From NCBI RefSeq assembly GCF_039852015.1, contig NZ_CP156626.1, forward strand, positions 1,398,249 through 1,462,248: a stretch of DNA of 64,000 bases. Reading direction: 5' to 3'. Both the position numbers and the translations under genes were made by a program. Positions 26,546 to 37,195 of this stretch are shown here, piece by piece. Position 1 is the first letter of the stretch; each line of letters starts with the position of its first letter. Source of the stretch: Robbsia sp. KACC 23696. Its GTDB lineage: Bacteria > Pseudomonadota > Gammaproteobacteria > Burkholderiales > Burkholderiaceae. The notes below the pieces were generated by a model that did not search any database, was not told the origin of the DNA, and saw only the letters and a list, made by a program, of their open reading frames with translations.

Positions 26546-27205
26546 TCAGGGGGAAAGTCGCTCGATCGTCCAGGGCCCGGGTGCCGTAGCGGCATCAACG
26601 GACAGGGTGCGGCGAAAACGAATGCGATCGTGCAGGCGCGATGGGCGCCCTTGCCAGAATTCGATGGTGTCGGGCGTTAGCCGATAGCCGCCCCAATGGG
26701 GGGGGCGTGGCGGATTGTCGCCGTATTGGGCCTTGAACGCGTCTTCGCGCGCGACGATCACGTCGCGGCTGGCGATAACGCTGCTTTGTTCCGAGGCCCA
26801 GGCGCCAATGCGCGAGCCGGCAGGCCGCGAGTGAAAATACGCGTCGCTTTCGGCGTCGCTCACCTTTTCCACCCGGCCTTCGATGCGGACCTGCCGCTCG
26901 AGCTCGACCCAGTGGAACAGCAGGCTGGCGAAAGGCTGGGCTGCCAGCTCCTGGCCCTTGCGACTGTCGTAATTCGTGAAAAACGTGAAGCCCCGCGCAT
27001 CCACCCCTTTAATCAGAACGATGCGCGCGGAGGGACGACCGTCCGCCGACACCGTGGCCAAGCTCATGGCGTTTGGTTCAGGGATCTGTGCGTCCAGCGC
27101 CTGGTCGAACCAGAGCGAAAACTGCCGAATTGGATCACGTTGTACATCGGATTCCGAGAGGGAACCGTAGGCGTAATTTTTTCTGAGGTCGGCGAGAGCG
27201 TTCAC
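26546..27205 (-). CDS. pdxH: Pyridoxamine/pyridoxine 5'-phosphate oxidase
   Basis: PdxH is the FMN enzyme that oxidises PNP or PMP to pyridoxal 5'-phosphate. The 219 residues match the family length. Signatures are [23 protein letters not shown], in which IVLIKG contacts [16 protein letters not shown], and the C-terminal [17 protein letters not shown]. The gene is transcribed leftwards and is divergent from tcdA. Several PLP enzymes (glyA and the threonine aldolase) are encoded elsewhere in the window. Confidence 0.97.
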   Translation of the reverse strand: MNALADLRKNYAYGSLSESDVQRDPIRQFSLWFDQALDAQIPEPNAMSLATVSADGRPSARIVLIKGVDARGFTFFTNYDSRKGQELAAQPFASLLFHWVELERQVRIEGRVEKVSDAESDAYFHSRPAGSRIGAWASEQSSVIASRDVIVAREDAFKAQYGDNPPRPPHWGGYRLTPDTIEFWQGRPSRLHDRIRFRRTLSVDAATAPGPWTIERLSP

Positions 27206-27496
27206 GATCTGCTTGTCTAGGCACTACAATGCGACAAGTATAGCCCCTGCCTTTTTTTCTTGTGCGATACGGGGTGCATTGAATGCTATTTGTAATGATT
27301 CTTTGCCGCGTGTAATCCAGAATGTAAGCAGCGGCTTGATAATCGCACGAATGGTTTGCTTATTCCGCGCCGTCATTTAATGCTCGACATCCAAAATAGT
27401 CTGTCGAGCGACAGGTCTTTAACGGTGCAAATAGCGCGTTGCGCGCATCGGACCGGACCGTGCAGGGGCCGACAACAGGATGAGGATAGAAGCGTG

Positions 27497-28426
27497 ATGG
27501 AAGACAATGCCGCGCCGCCGAGTGGTGCGCCCGACCCGTTCAGCGTGTCGGAGCAGCCGGACCTTCCGGAGGCGCCGGATCGCGCCCGTCGCTTCGGTGG
27601 AATCGCCCGATTGTACGGCGACGCGGGTGCGCTGCGCTTCGCGCAGGCGCACGTTGCCGTTATCGGCATCGGGGGCGTGGGCTCCTGGGCGGCGGAGGCC
27701 CTCGCGCGGACCGCGGTGGGGCGGCTGACGTTGATCGATCTCGACAATGTCGCCGAGAGCAATACCAATCGACAGATCCATGCGCTGGATGGCAACTACG
27801 GCAAGGCCAAGGTCGATGCGATGGCCGAGCGGATCGCGCTGATCGATCCGGCCTGTACCGTGGTGACGGTCGAGGACTTTGCCGAGCCGGATAATTTCGC
27901 GCAGCTGCTGGGAGGGGGATTCGATTACATCATCGATGCGATCGACAATACGCGGACCAAGACCGCGCTGATCGCCTGGTGCGCGGAACGCGGGCAAAAG
28001 ATCGTGACGGTGGGAAGCGCCGGGGGGCAGATGGACCCGACGCGAATCAAGATCGACGATTTGTCGCGCACGATTCAGGATCCCTTGCTGGCGAAGGTAC
28101 GCGGGACGCTGCGCAAGATGCATCGGTTCCCACGCGACCCGAAGGTGCGCTTCGACATTCCAGCCGTTTATTCGGATGAGCCGTTGCGCTATCCGCAGGG
28201 AGGCGCCTGCGAGATCGACGTCGGGGAAGGGGCGGCGGCAACGGGTGCTGACGCCCCCAAATCGAATGCAGCGGTCGTCCGGCACCCCGCTGCGCCTGCA
28301 GCGGGACCGACCGGCCTGAACTGTGCCGGCTTTGGTTCCAGCATGGTCGTGACGGCCAGTTTTGGTCTGGCTGCCGCATCCCATGTGCTGAATGCGCTGG
28401 CGGCGGTAGGCAAGCCCAAGAAATAA
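27497..28426 (+). CDS. tcdA: tRNA threonylcarbamoyladenosine dehydratase TcdA (CsdL)
   Basis: TcdA is an E1-like ATP-dependent enzyme that cyclises t6A37 of tRNAs to ct6A. The 309-residue protein has the adenylation-fold motif VAVIGIGGVGSWAAEALAR, followed by LIDLDNVAESNTNRQIHAL. A linker of about 30 low-complexity residues (near GEGAAATGADAP) precedes the C-terminal TGLNCAGFGSSMVVTASFG. I start at the ATG 27497, with a GTG codon immediately before it and GAGG about 10 nt upstream. Longer in-frame starts would encode an unrelated-looking N-terminus. Confidence 0.9.
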   Translation: MEDNAAPPSGAPDPFSVSEQPDLPEAPDRARRFGGIARLYGDAGALRFAQAHVAVIGIGGVGSWAAEALARTAVGRLTLIDLDNVAESNTNRQIHALDGNYGKAKVDAMAERIALIDPACTVVTVEDFAEPDNFAQLLGGGFDYIIDAIDNTRTKTALIAWCAERGQKIVTVGSAGGQMDPTRIKIDDLSRTIQDPLLAKVRGTLRKMHRFPRDPKVRFDIPAVYSDEPLRYPQGGACEIDVGEGAAATGADAPKSNAAVVRHPAAPAAGPTGLNCAGFGSSMVVTASFGLAAASHVLNALAAVGKPKK

Positions 28427-28516
28427 GGCGCGCCGACCCCAATGCGTATAAGCGTCGCGGCTAGTGACCGCGGCGCCCATACCGACGTGACCGCGCGGGA
28501 TCACGTCGATATCGGC

Positions 28517-30241
28517 TTATTTACCCCAGCTGTCCTTCAGCGAAACGATCCGATTGAACACCGGACGTCCCGGCGTCGAGTCGACGCGGTCGGCGACGAA
28601 ATAGCCGTGCCGCTCGAACTGCAGGCGATCTTCGGCCGCGACATTGCGCGCGCCCGGCTCGACGAACGCTTGCACCACACGCTTGGCTTGCGGGTTGATC
28701 GCTTCCAGGAAGTCGCTCCCCCCGGCGCCCGGATGCGCATCCTTGAACAGGCGGTCGTAGATCCGCACTTCCGCCGCGTAGGCGTGCTCGGCACTCACCC
28801 AGTGGATGTTGCCCTTGACCTTGTACGTGTTCGCGCCTTCGGTGCCCGATTTGCTGTCCGGGAAATACGTGCAATGGACGGCGACGATATTGCCGTCGGC
28901 ATCCTTGTCCGCGCCGGTGCACTCGACGACGAAGCCGTAACGCAGACGCACCTTGTTACCCGGGAACAAGCGGAAATAGCCCTTCGGCGGCGTCTCGTTG
29001 AAATCCTCGCGCTCGATCCACAATTCGCGTGACAGCGGGAACTCGCGGCTGCCGCGTTCCGGATGGTGCGGATGGATGGGGGCGTGACAGGTCTCCGACT
29101 GACCTTCCGGGTAGTTGTCGATGATCAGCTTGAGGGGATCCAACACCGCGATCGCGCGCGGCGCGACGGGGTCCTGTTCGTCGCGCAGGGACTGTTCGAG
29201 AGTGCTCATGTCGATCCACGAGTCCGCTTTCGACAGGCCGATCCGTTCGCAGAACAGTTTGATCGATTCCGGCGTGAAGCCACGGCGACGCAGACCCACC
29301 AGCGTCGGCATACGCGGATCGTCCCAGCCCTCGACGTGCTTTTCGTTCACCAACTGCAGCAGCTTGCGCTTGCTGGTGATCGCATAGGTCAGGTTCAGGC
29401 GCGCGAACTCGATCTGTTGCGGCAGCGGGCGGCTGAACTCGCCGGCATCGGCCAAGGCATTGAGGATCCAGTCGTACAACGGCCGGTGATCCTCGAACTC
29501 CAGCGTGCAAAGCGAGTGCGTGATGTTCTCGATCGCATCCGAAATGCAGTGGGTGTAGTCGTACATCGGGTACACGCACCAGGCATCACCGGTGCGGTGA
29601 TGATGCGCATGGCGAATCCGATAGATCACCGGATCGCGCAGATTGATGTTCGGGGATGCCATATCGATCTTCGCGCGCAGCACGTGCGCGCCATCGCCAA
29701 ATTCGCCGGCGCGCATCCGCGTGAACAGGTCGAGGTTTTCTTCGACGCTGCGGGTGCGGAACGGCGACGGCTTGCCCGGTTCGGTCAAGGAGCCGCGCGC
29801 CGCACGCATTTCCTCGGCGCTCTGGCTATCGACGTAGGCCTTGCCGAGTTCGATCAGCTTGACCGCCAGCCCGTACAGGCGCTCGAAGTAGTCGCTCGCG
29901 TAATACAGATGGGAGGCTGCGCTCGGATCGTCGCTGCGTTGCCATTCGAATCCAAGCCAACGCACCGAGTCGATGATCGAATCGACGTATTCGGTGTCTT
30001 CTTTTTCCGGGTTCGTGTCGTCGAAGCGCAGATGGCAGACGCCGTTGTAGTCACGCGCAATGCCGAAGTTGACGTGGATGCTCTTCGCATGGCCCACGTG
30101 CAGATAGCCGTTGGGCTCGGGCGGGAACCGCGTCTCGACGCGACCGCCCCATTTACCGGTGCGACCGTCCTCGTCGATGATATTGCGGATGAAGTTTGAG
30201 ACGACCGGGAGGTCGTTCGAATCGTTCGAAGGAGTGCTCAT
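28517..30241 (-). CDS. glnS: Glutaminyl-tRNA synthetase
   Basis: This class I synthetase charges tRNA-Gln. The 574 residues show the HIGH-type motif [15 protein letters not shown] at about residue 42 and the KMSKS-type motif ITSKRKLL at about residue 275, plus the family stretch [14 protein letters not shown]. Length is normal for GlnRS, and the C-terminal anticodon-binding beta barrels are present. The gene converges with tcdA across about 90 bp with no convincing terminator. Confidence 0.97.
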   Translation of the reverse strand: MSTPSNDSNDLPVVSNFIRNIIDEDGRTGKWGGRVETRFPPEPNGYLHVGHAKSIHVNFGIARDYNGVCHLRFDDTNPEKEDTEYVDSIIDSVRWLGFEWQRSDDPSAASHLYYASDYFERLYGLAVKLIELGKAYVDSQSAEEMRAARGSLTEPGKPSPFRTRSVEENLDLFTRMRAGEFGDGAHVLRAKIDMASPNINLRDPVIYRIRHAHHHRTGDAWCVYPMYDYTHCISDAIENITHSLCTLEFEDHRPLYDWILNALADAGEFSRPLPQQIEFARLNLTYAITSKRKLLQLVNEKHVEGWDDPRMPTLVGLRRRGFTPESIKLFCERIGLSKADSWIDMSTLEQSLRDEQDPVAPRAIAVLDPLKLIIDNYPEGQSETCHAPIHPHHPERGSREFPLSRELWIEREDFNETPPKGYFRLFPGNKVRLRYGFVVECTGADKDADGNIVAVHCTYFPDSKSGTEGANTYKVKGNIHWVSAEHAYAAEVRIYDRLFKDAHPGAGGSDFLEAINPQAKRVVQAFVEPGARNVAAEDRLQFERHGYFVADRVDSTPGRPVFNRIVSLKDSWGK

Positions 30242-30573
30242 GCAGGGCCGCGTGCCGAATCAGTAAATACAGCGATAACAATCGTATCGGAAGCAGCGCG
30301 CCGTTTCCGGGGCGGGCCTCGGGGGCGTGACCGCTTCCGGTCCATCGGCGCATTTTACCGTACCGGCCCGTGAAGCTGGCGCCCGCATGCAAGACCGTGT
30401 GGATTCCTCGACAAAGTGGCATGACGCAACGGCGATTTCTCGGCGTATTTTTAACGCCGTTTTGCGGCATCTTGACGCGCGGTAACAGCCGTAACCGCGC
30501 GTAAGTCCCATTGTCGGCGGCCTGAAGCGGGGCATAGGATGCGGAGCATGGCGGGCACAATAGGAGAAACAAC
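30242..30573. other. Divergent glnS / glycine-zipper gene intergenic region
   Basis: This 330-bp gap must hold both divergent promoters, but no clear -35/-10 pair was found. A small hairpin (CGGCGT, 7-nt loop, ACGCCG, then TTTT) at 30441-30463 resembles a weak rightward terminator or attenuator. Nothing else was recognised. Confidence 0.35.
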
Positions 30574-30786
30574 ATGTTGCTCAAACGCGTGGCGATGTGG
30601 ACAGTGATTGGTGCGGTGGTGACCAGTGCGGCAGCCTGTGCGCCGTTGAGTCGGAGCCAGAAGGGCGCGGCCATCGGCGGGGCGGCCGGGGGCGCGCTAG
30701 GTTATGTGTTGACCGGCGGCCCGATCGGGACGATCGCGGGCGCCGCCGTCGGGGGCGTTATCGGCGCCGGCGCGGGACGTCGCTGA
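30574..30786 (+). CDS. Small glycine-zipper lipoprotein (OsmB/SlyB-like)
   Basis: The 70-residue protein has a short signal sequence ending in SAAAC, a plausible though non-optimal lipobox with Cys at about residue 22. It is followed by a double glycine zipper (GAAIGGAAGGALGYVL and GTIAGAAVGGVIGAGAG). Such glycine-zipper 2TM proteins are small outer-membrane lipoproteins of uncertain function, often stress-induced. AGGAGAAAC stands upstream of the ATG. The gamma-glutamyltransferase gene follows 34 bp later. Confidence 0.85.
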   Translation: MLLKRVAMWTVIGAVVTSAAACAPLSRSQKGAAIGGAAGGALGYVLTGGPIGTIAGAAVGGVIGAGAGRR

Positions 30787-30820
30787 TGTGCTAGCGTGGT
30801 AGACCCGACACAAGGAGTGG

Positions 30821-32842
30821 ATGATGCGTGATGCGGCAAGCCGAAGTGCGTCGATGACCCCCCGGGCCGCCATGGCCCCGCGGCCCTCCGGGCGCGATAA
30901 GTCGCACACGATGCGCGTGCCTTCGGCGCCCGCTTGGCGTGGCGCGCGACGCATGACGGCAGCCGCGACGGCCATTGCCAGTCTGGTCGCCTTGTTCGCT
31001 GCCCCGCCCGCGTTCGCCAAGCGGGCCCCGACGCCGTCGTTGCTGGACAGTGCCGCGGCCGCGGTGCCGAACCGCTATGCGGCGTCCGCGGTCGAACAAG
31101 TGCTGCGACAGGGCGGCAATGCCGTCGATGCAGCCGTGACGGCCGGATTCGTGCTGGCGGTGACGTCGCCGGATACCGCTGGCCTGGGCGGCGGCGGTTT
31201 CATGACGCTCTATATGGGCAATCAGCCGTATTTCCTCGATTTCCGGGAACGCGCGCCGCAAGGGGCGATTCCGGGCATGTTCCTCGACGCGAAAGGGAAG
31301 GTCGTCGCGGGTGCCAGCGAGGTGGGTGGCCGCGCGGCGGCCGTGCCGGGCAGCGTGGCGGGCTTATGGGAAGCGCAGAAGCGCTTTGGCAAATTGAAGT
31401 GGGCGCAGGTCCTCGCGCCTGCTATCCAATTGGCGCGTGACGGTTTCGACGTCGACGAGCCGCTTGCGCAGCGCCTGAGCAAGGCCGGCCCACGATTCAA
31501 TGGCAAGACGAACTTCTCGGTCTATTTCGCCGATTTGCATGCGGGCAGTCATCTGCGGCAGCCGGAACTCGCCGCGACCTTGCAGCAGCTTGCCGACAAT
31601 GGCGGCAATGCGTTCTACAGCGGCCATGTTGCCGATCTGCTCGCTGAGGCGATGCGCGGTCATGGCCTGATCACGCAGTCGGACCTGTCCGACTATCAGG
31701 CAAAGTGGCGCGCGCCGCTGGTCGCGCCCTGGCATGGCTATCAGATCATCACCGCGTCCGCGCCGAGCGTCGGCGGCTTGGCCTTGGTGCAGATGCTGCG
31801 CTTGCGCGAAGGCTTGCAAAGCGCGTTCGACGGTGTGGGTCCCGATACGCCGCAATACGCGCAACTGACCGCGGCCATCGCCGAGCGGGTCGATGCCGAC
31901 CAACACCGCTATCCCGGCGATCCCGACAGCGCCGCCGCGTCCGACGGCAGCGGGGGCGCGCAAAGCGCCGCGCGATGGATCGGCGCCGACTATATTAAGC
32001 GGCAAGCCACGGAGATCGCCGCGTCGACCAAGGCCAAGGCGGATGTCGAGGCCGGCACGGCCGCTGCAGCAGCGGGTGCGTCGGCCGCGTCAGGTGCGGC
32101 GGCCAGTGGCGCAGTGGCTGGTGCAGCGTCGAGCGCCGATGCGGCATCCGGTGCGAGTGTCGCTACGCCGGCCAGCAGCGCGTCGGCCCTGGGCACGGCG
32201 CCGGCGCCGGCGCCGGCGTCGGCCGCCGCTGCCGCCGCTACGGCATCCGCACCGGTCTCGACGAAAGCACACCCCTCGGCCGGGACGCAATCGGCTGGTG
32301 CGAAGCCCGCCGAGGAGCCGGCCCGGGCGATTTCCACGCAGTATGCGATCGTCGACCGCTGGGGCAATGCGGTGTCCGTATCGATGACGATGAATGCGCC
32401 GTTCGGCTCGGGCGTGGTCGTGCCGGGTGCGGGCTTCCTGTTGAACGACGCGATGGATGGCTTTGCGTCGACGGGCGAAGACGCCGGCACTGCCAAGGCG
32501 GACGGTCGCGATCCTGCACAATCCCAGTCCGGCGCACACGGCAATGCGATCGCCGGGGGCCGACGTCCGGTCTCGCCGATGGCGCCGACGATTCTGACCG
32601 ACGGCGGCAAGGCGATCCTGGCGCTCGACGCAGGCGGGGCCGGGCGCCCCGATAGCCTGCAAGGCCCGCTCGTGGAATATCTCGTCATCACATCGATCGT
32701 GCACGACAAGCAGCCGCTGGCGCAGGCGGTGTCGGGACCCACGACTTCCGGTGCCGACGTTCAGGCGGTTCAGGTGCAGGGCGACGCACCGGTGCCGCAG
32801 GCGGATCCACGCGGGCGCGGCGTAGCGACCGTGGTCAAATGA
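30821..32842 (+). CDS. Gamma-glutamyltransferase family protein (divergent catalytic motif)
   Basis: The N-terminal two thirds are a standard GGT large subunit: [36 protein letters not shown] with the substrate-binding Arg, and [16 protein letters not shown] signal peptide (residues about 45-66, ending PAFA) predicts export. AAGGAG precedes the start. Unlike typical GGTs, about 90 Ala/Ser-rich residues (about 405-497) lie before the maturation site. The site reads [14 protein letters not shown], so Ser505 stands where the nucleophilic Thr normally is. The small subunit keeps [16 protein letters not shown] and [12 protein letters not shown], but the GSPGGS loop is AGGAG and the C-terminus is short. 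It may be an active Ser variant, a related N-terminal nucleophile hydrolase or an inactive protein. Confidence 0.8.
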   Translation: MMRDAASRSASMTPRAAMAPRPSGRDKSHTMRVPSAPAWRGARRMTAAATAIASLVALFAAPPAFAKRAPTPSLLDSAAAAVPNRYAASAVEQVLRQGGNAVDAAVTAGFVLAVTSPDTAGLGGGGFMTLYMGNQPYFLDFRERAPQGAIPGMFLDAKGKVVAGASEVGGRAAAVPGSVAGLWEAQKRFGKLKWAQVLAPAIQLARDGFDVDEPLAQRLSKAGPRFNGKTNFSVYFADLHAGSHLRQPELAATLQQLADNGGNAFYSGHVADLLAEAMRGHGLITQSDLSDYQAKWRAPLVAPWHGYQIITASAPSVGGLALVQMLRLREGLQSAFDGVGPDTPQYAQLTAAIAERVDADQHRYPGDPDSAAASDGSGGAQSAARWIGADYIKRQATEIAASTKAKADVEAGTAAAAAGASAASGAAASGAVAGAASSADAASGASVATPASSASALGTAPAPAPASAAAAAATASAPVSTKAHPSAGTQSAGAKPAEEPARAISTQYAIVDRWGNAVSVSMTMNAPFGSGVVVPGAGFLLNDAMDGFASTGEDAGTAKADGRDPAQSQSGAHGNAIAGGRRPVSPMAPTILTDGGKAILALDAGGAGRPDSLQGPLVEYLVITSIVHDKQPLAQAVSGPTTSGADVQAVQVQGDAPVPQADPRGRGVATVVK

Positions 32843-33137
32843 CCGCATATCTGGCGTCATTCAAGGAGAAAGCGGGGCGCGGCGGCGTCCGAAGCCACAC
32901 GCGAGGCATCACAGCGCAAGGGCAAACGGTATAATCGGCCGTTTGGGGCGCCTTTCGGCCCCTGCAGGCCAGTCCGGCGCGCACACGGATCCGCGCCATC
33001 GTCGTCTCGGGATGTCATGCCCGGACCGGTTCGATGGGGTGTTCCGGTATGCGCGCCGACTATTATTGCAGTCGCGCTGCGCCCTCGCGCAGCGGATGCC
33101 GACATTGCCGCCGCACGCCACACACGTCAGATACGTC

Positions 33138-35783
33138 ATGAAAGCCGCCGATATCCGTAGCAAGTTCCTGGGTTTCTTCGAATCGAAGGGACACACGGTC
33201 GTCCGTTCGTCCAGCCTGGTGCCATCGAACGACCCCACGCTGTTGTTCACGAACTCCGGCATGGTGCAGTTCAAGGACGTCTTCCTGGGCAATGACCCGC
33301 GGCCCTATAGCCGCGCCACCACCGCGCAACGCAGCGTGCGGGCCGGCGGCAAGCACAACGACCTCGAAAACGTGGGCTACACGGCCCGCCACCATACGTT
33401 TTTCGAGATGCTCGGCAACTTCTCCTTCGGCGATTACTTCAAGCGCGATGCGATCCATTTCGCCTGGGAATTGCTGACCGAAGTGTTCAAGCTGCCGAAG
33501 GACAAGCTGACCGTCACCGTCTACTTCGAGGACGACGAGGCATTCGGCATCTGGGAAAAGGAAATCGGCGTGCCGGTCGAGCGGATCATTCGCATCGGCG
33601 ACAACAAGGGCAGCCGTTACGCCTCGGACAATTTCTGGCAGATGGGCGACACGGGTCCTTGCGGCCCTTGCTCGGAGATCTTCTACGATCACGGCCCGGA
33701 AATCTGGGGCGGCCCGCCGGGATCGCCCGACGAAGACGGCGATCGTTTCATCGAGATCTGGAACCTGGTGTTCATGCAGTTCAACCGGGACGCGCAGGGC
33801 ACAATGACGAAGCTGCCCAAGCCTTGCGTCGATACCGGCATGGGCCTCGAACGCGTGGCGGCCGTGCTGCAACACGTCCACAGCAATTATGAGATCGACC
33901 TGTTCCAGGCTTTGATCAAGGCGGCGGCGCGGGAAACGGGCGTGGCCGATCTCGGCAATAACTCGCTGAAAGTCATTGCCGACCATATTCGCGCCTGTTC
34001 TTTCCTGATCGTCGACGGCGTGATTCCGGGTAACGAAGGACGCGGCTATGTGCTGCGTCGTATCGTCCGTCGCGCCATCCGTCACGGCTACAAGCTCGGC
34101 CGTCGCGACGCGTTCTTCCACAAGATGGTGCCCGACCTCGTCGCGCAAATGGGCGAGGCTTATCCCGAGCTGGCGCAGGCAGAGGGTCGCGTGACCGATA
34201 TCCTGCGTCAGGAGGAAGAGCGCTTCTTCGAGACGATCGAGCATGGCATGACGATCCTGGAAGCGGCGATCGGCGAGCTGGAAGCCACGCGCACGTCGCC
34301 GGAGGCGGCATTGACGCTGTCCGGCGAACTGGCGTTCAAGCTGCACGACACCTACGGTTTCCCGCTGGATCTGACCGCCGACGTCTGTCGTGAGCGACAG
34401 ATCGCGGTGGACGAGCCGGCATTCGACCAGGCGATGGAGCGGCAGCGCAATCAGGCGCGCGCGGCCGGCAAATTCAAGATGGCTGCCGGTCTCGAATACG
34501 CCGGCGAGAAAACGTCGTTCCTCGGCTATGACGCTATCGTGTCCGACGATGCGCGCGTGATCGCGCTGTATGTCGACGGCGCGAAGGTCGATACGGTCCA
34601 GGCGGGACAGGACGCGGTCGTCGTCCTCGATCACACGCCGTTCTATGCCGAATCGGGTGGTCAGGTCGGCGACCAGGGCTTGCTGACGACCGATGCATCG
34701 CGCTTCGCCGTGCACGACACGCAGAAAGTGCAGACCGACGTATCCGGCCATCACGGTACCTTGGAGCAAGGCACGCTGAAAGTGGGCGACGTCGTGGCGG
34801 CACAGGTCGATGGCGTGCGTCGCGCCCGCACGGGTCGGAACCACTCGGCGACGCACTTGATGCACAAGGCCTTGCGCGAAGTGCTGGGCGGCCATGTGCA
34901 ACAGAAGGGATCGCTGGTCGATCCGGACAAGACGCGTTTCGACTTCGCGCATCATTCGCCGATGTCGGCCGACGAAATCCGTCGCGTCGAGGAACGCGTC
35001 AATGCCGAAGTACTGTCGAACGCGGCCGCGCTGGTGCGCACGATGTCGTATGACGATGCCGTCAAGGAAGGCGCGATGGCGCTGTTCGGCGAGAAGTATG
35101 GCGACGAAGTGCGCGTGCTGAAGCTGGGCAGCTCGATGGAACTGTGCGGCGGCACGCACGTGACGCGGACCGGCGACATCGGCCTGTTCAAGATCACGTC
35201 GGAAAGCGGCGTGGCGGCGGGTATTCGCCGTGTCGAGGCGATCACCGGCGATAACGCCTTGCGCTTCGTGCAGCGTCTCGACGACAGTCTGAACGCGGCG
35301 GCGCAGGTCCTGAAGGTCCAACCGTCGGAGTTGACCCAGCGTATCGCGCAGCAGCAGGAGCAGGTGCGTGCGTTGGAGAAGGAACTGGGCGCGTTGAAGT
35401 CGAAACTGGCCTCCAGCCGAGGCGACGAATTGTTGGCACAGGCCGTGGAAATCGGTGGCGTGCAGGTATTGGCCGCCGTCCTCGACGGTGCCGATGCCAA
35501 GGTGCTGCGTGAGTCCGTGGACCGCTTGAAAGACAAGCTGAAGCATGCCGCAATCGTGCTGGCATCGGTTGCCGATGGCCGCGTGAGCCTGGTGGCCGGC
35601 GTGACGCCGGAAGCGTCGAAGCAGGTCAAGGCCGGTGAACTGGTGAATATGGTCGCGCAGCAGATCGGCGGCAAGGGCGGTGGCCGCCCGGATCTGGCGC
35701 AGGCCGGTGGTACCGATGCGGCGGCGTTGCCGGCTGCATTGGCCAGCGTGTCGGGCTGGGTGGCGTCGAAGCTGCCGGCTTAA
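33138..35783 (+). CDS. alaS: Alanyl-tRNA synthetase
   Basis: AlaS charges tRNA-Ala and edits mischarged Ser and Gly. I take the ATG at 33138 ([19 protein letters not shown]), which matches the family start and gives 881 residues; the frame stays open about 195 bp further upstream without conserved sequence. Motif 1 region [21 protein letters not shown], the editing-domain [11 protein letters not shown] and the CGGTHV metal site are present. A C-terminal coiled coil and DHHA1 domain complete it. Keep in mind the first listed stretch is conserved across AlaRS. Confidence 0.97.
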   Translation: MKAADIRSKFLGFFESKGHTVVRSSSLVPSNDPTLLFTNSGMVQFKDVFLGNDPRPYSRATTAQRSVRAGGKHNDLENVGYTARHHTFFEMLGNFSFGDYFKRDAIHFAWELLTEVFKLPKDKLTVTVYFEDDEAFGIWEKEIGVPVERIIRIGDNKGSRYASDNFWQMGDTGPCGPCSEIFYDHGPEIWGGPPGSPDEDGDRFIEIWNLVFMQFNRDAQGTMTKLPKPCVDTGMGLERVAAVLQHVHSNYEIDLFQALIKAAARETGVADLGNNSLKVIADHIRACSFLIVDGVIPGNEGRGYVLRRIVRRAIRHGYKLGRRDAFFHKMVPDLVAQMGEAYPELAQAEGRVTDILRQEEERFFETIEHGMTILEAAIGELEATRTSPEAALTLSGELAFKLHDTYGFPLDLTADVCRERQIAVDEPAFDQAMERQRNQARAAGKFKMAAGLEYAGEKTSFLGYDAIVSDDARVIALYVDGAKVDTVQAGQDAVVVLDHTPFYAESGGQVGDQGLLTTDASRFAVHDTQKVQTDVSGHHGTLEQGTLKVGDVVAAQVDGVRRARTGRNHSATHLMHKALREVLGGHVQQKGSLVDPDKTRFDFAHHSPMSADEIRRVEERVNAEVLSNAAALVRTMSYDDAVKEGAMALFGEKYGDEVRVLKLGSSMELCGGTHVTRTGDIGLFKITSESGVAAGIRRVEAITGDNALRFVQRLDDSLNAAAQVLKVQPSELTQRIAQQQEQVRALEKELGALKSKLASSRGDELLAQAVEIGGVQVLAAVLDGADAKVLRESVDRLKDKLKHAAIVLASVADGRVSLVAGVTPEASKQVKAGELVNMVAQQIGGKGGGRPDLAQAGGTDAAALPAALASVSGWVASKLPA

Positions 35784-35870
35784 GCGACAGGCATCGCGGC
35801 GCGATCCTTCGTGCCGCGATGCCAGCGGTCATTCATCGACGTTATCGCCTTTGGGGATAAGCACAGGACC

Positions 35871-36905
35871 ATGAGCATGCAGGATTTTGCATCAGACAAT
35901 TACGCCGGCGTCTGCCCGGAAGCGATGCGTTATCTGGTGAACGCGAACGACACCGGGCATGAGGTCGCGTACGGCAACGACAGCTGGACCAAGCAGGTCT
36001 GCGATCGCATTCGCAATCTGTTCGAAACGGACTGCGAAGTGTTTTTCGTGTTCAACGGCACGGCGGCCAATTCTTTGGCCTTGGCGTCGCTGTGTCAGTC
36101 CTACCAGTCGGTGATTTGCCACGAGCTGTCCCACGTCGAGACCGACGAATGCGGCGGGCCGGAGTTTTTCTCCAACGGTTCGAAGCTGATCACGTCGCGC
36201 GGCCCGCTCGGGAAGCTCGATCCGGTCGCGGTCGAATCGGTGATCACGCGCCGCAACGATATCCATTGGCCGCGGCCGAAGGCGATGACGCTGACGCAGT
36301 CGACCGAAGTGGGCACCGTCTACAGCGTGGACGAAGTGCGCGCCTTGAGCGACCTGGCCCATCGGCACGGTTTGGCGGTGCATATGGACGGCGCGCGCTT
36401 TGCAAATGCCGTGGCATCGCTGCAAGTCACGCCGGCCGAGGTCACGTGGAAGGCGGGTGTCGACGTATTGTGCTTCGGCGGTACGAAGAACGGTTTGCCG
36501 GTAGGGGAGGCCGTCGTCTTTTTCGACAAGGCGCGCGCGGAAGATTTCGCCTATCGCGTCAAGCAAGCCGGGCAATTAGCCTCGAAGATGCGCTACATCT
36601 CGGCACCGTGGCTCGGTCTGCTCGATGACGACGTGTGGTTGCGCAATGCGCGCCATGCGAATGCGATGGCGCAGCGTCTGGCGCAGGAAGTCGCTTCGGC
36701 GGGTGTCAAAATCGCGCATCCGGTGCAGGCCAATGCCGTCTTCGCCGACATGGCGCCCGCCGTCAGTGCGGCGATGCGCGCCAAGGGATGGGTCTTCCAT
36801 GACTTCATCGCGGCCGGTGGGTGCCGGCTGATGTGCGCATGGGACACGCCCGAAGAGATGGTGGCGCGCTTTGGCGCGGATCTGCGCGACGTGACCGCCG
36901 CATAA
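35871..36905 (+). CDS. ltaE: Low-specificity L-threonine aldolase family protein
   Basis: This fold-type I PLP enzyme cleaves beta-hydroxy amino acids such as L-allo-threonine to glycine and an aldehyde. The 344 residues start at MSMQDFASDN, include GNDSWT near the N-terminus, HMDGARFANAVA (PLP-pyridine Asp) and CFGGTKNGLPVGEAVVFF (PLP-binding Lys). It could feed glycine to the one-carbon pathway served by glyA. It begins 87 bp after alaS and is followed 41 bp later by a TusA-like gene. The substrate preference is inferred from the family; the gene name is by homology. Confidence 0.88.
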   Translation: MSMQDFASDNYAGVCPEAMRYLVNANDTGHEVAYGNDSWTKQVCDRIRNLFETDCEVFFVFNGTAANSLALASLCQSYQSVICHELSHVETDECGGPEFFSNGSKLITSRGPLGKLDPVAVESVITRRNDIHWPRPKAMTLTQSTEVGTVYSVDEVRALSDLAHRHGLAVHMDGARFANAVASLQVTPAEVTWKAGVDVLCFGGTKNGLPVGEAVVFFDKARAEDFAYRVKQAGQLASKMRYISAPWLGLLDDDVWLRNARHANAMAQRLAQEVASAGVKIAHPVQANAVFADMAPAVSAAMRAKGWVFHDFIAAGGCRLMCAWDTPEEMVARFGADLRDVTAA

Positions 36906-36946
36906 GACATCAAAGGAGGCGCCGGAGCGCTATCCGGCCGGAATAG

Positions 36947-37180
36947 ATGACGGTAGCAGTAGACAAGGAAGTGGACGCGACCGGGCTGAATTGCCCGTTG
37001 CCGATCCTGCGGGCAAAGAAGGCCTTATCCGATATGACCACCGGGCAGATCCTGAAAGTGACTGCCACCGATCCCGGCTCGCAACGCGATTTCGCGGCGT
37101 TTGCAAAGCAGACGGGGAATACGATCGTCGAGAGCAGTGTGCATGAGAAGGTATTCACTTTCCTGCTTCGGCGCCGCTGA
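36947..37180 (+). CDS. TusA-family sulfur carrier protein
   Basis: The 77-residue protein has the TusA/SirA fold signature: DATGLNCPLPILRAKKAL with the sulfur-carrying Cys16 and CPxP motif. Family members accept sulfur from cysteine desulfurases for tRNA thiolation, molybdopterin or sulfur oxidation; the exact role here is unknown. It lies between the threonine aldolase and a hydroxyacid dehydrogenase on the same strand, 15 bp before the latter, so the three may be one transcript. Confidence 0.9.
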   Translation: MTVAVDKEVDATGLNCPLPILRAKKALSDMTTGQILKVTATDPGSQRDFAAFAKQTGNTIVESSVHEKVFTFLLRRR

Positions 37181-37195
37181 CGCTATCTCAAAAAT

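Noticed and set aside
28480-28510. A short GACGTGA/TCACGTC dyad between convergent tcdA and glnS.
   Set aside because: Seven-base arms with no T-run and no regulatory position; likely chance.
33063-35546. An 827-codon open frame antisense to alaS.
   Set aside because: It lies entirely over the alanyl-tRNA synthetase gene and has no recognisable motif, which is typical for high-GC DNA.
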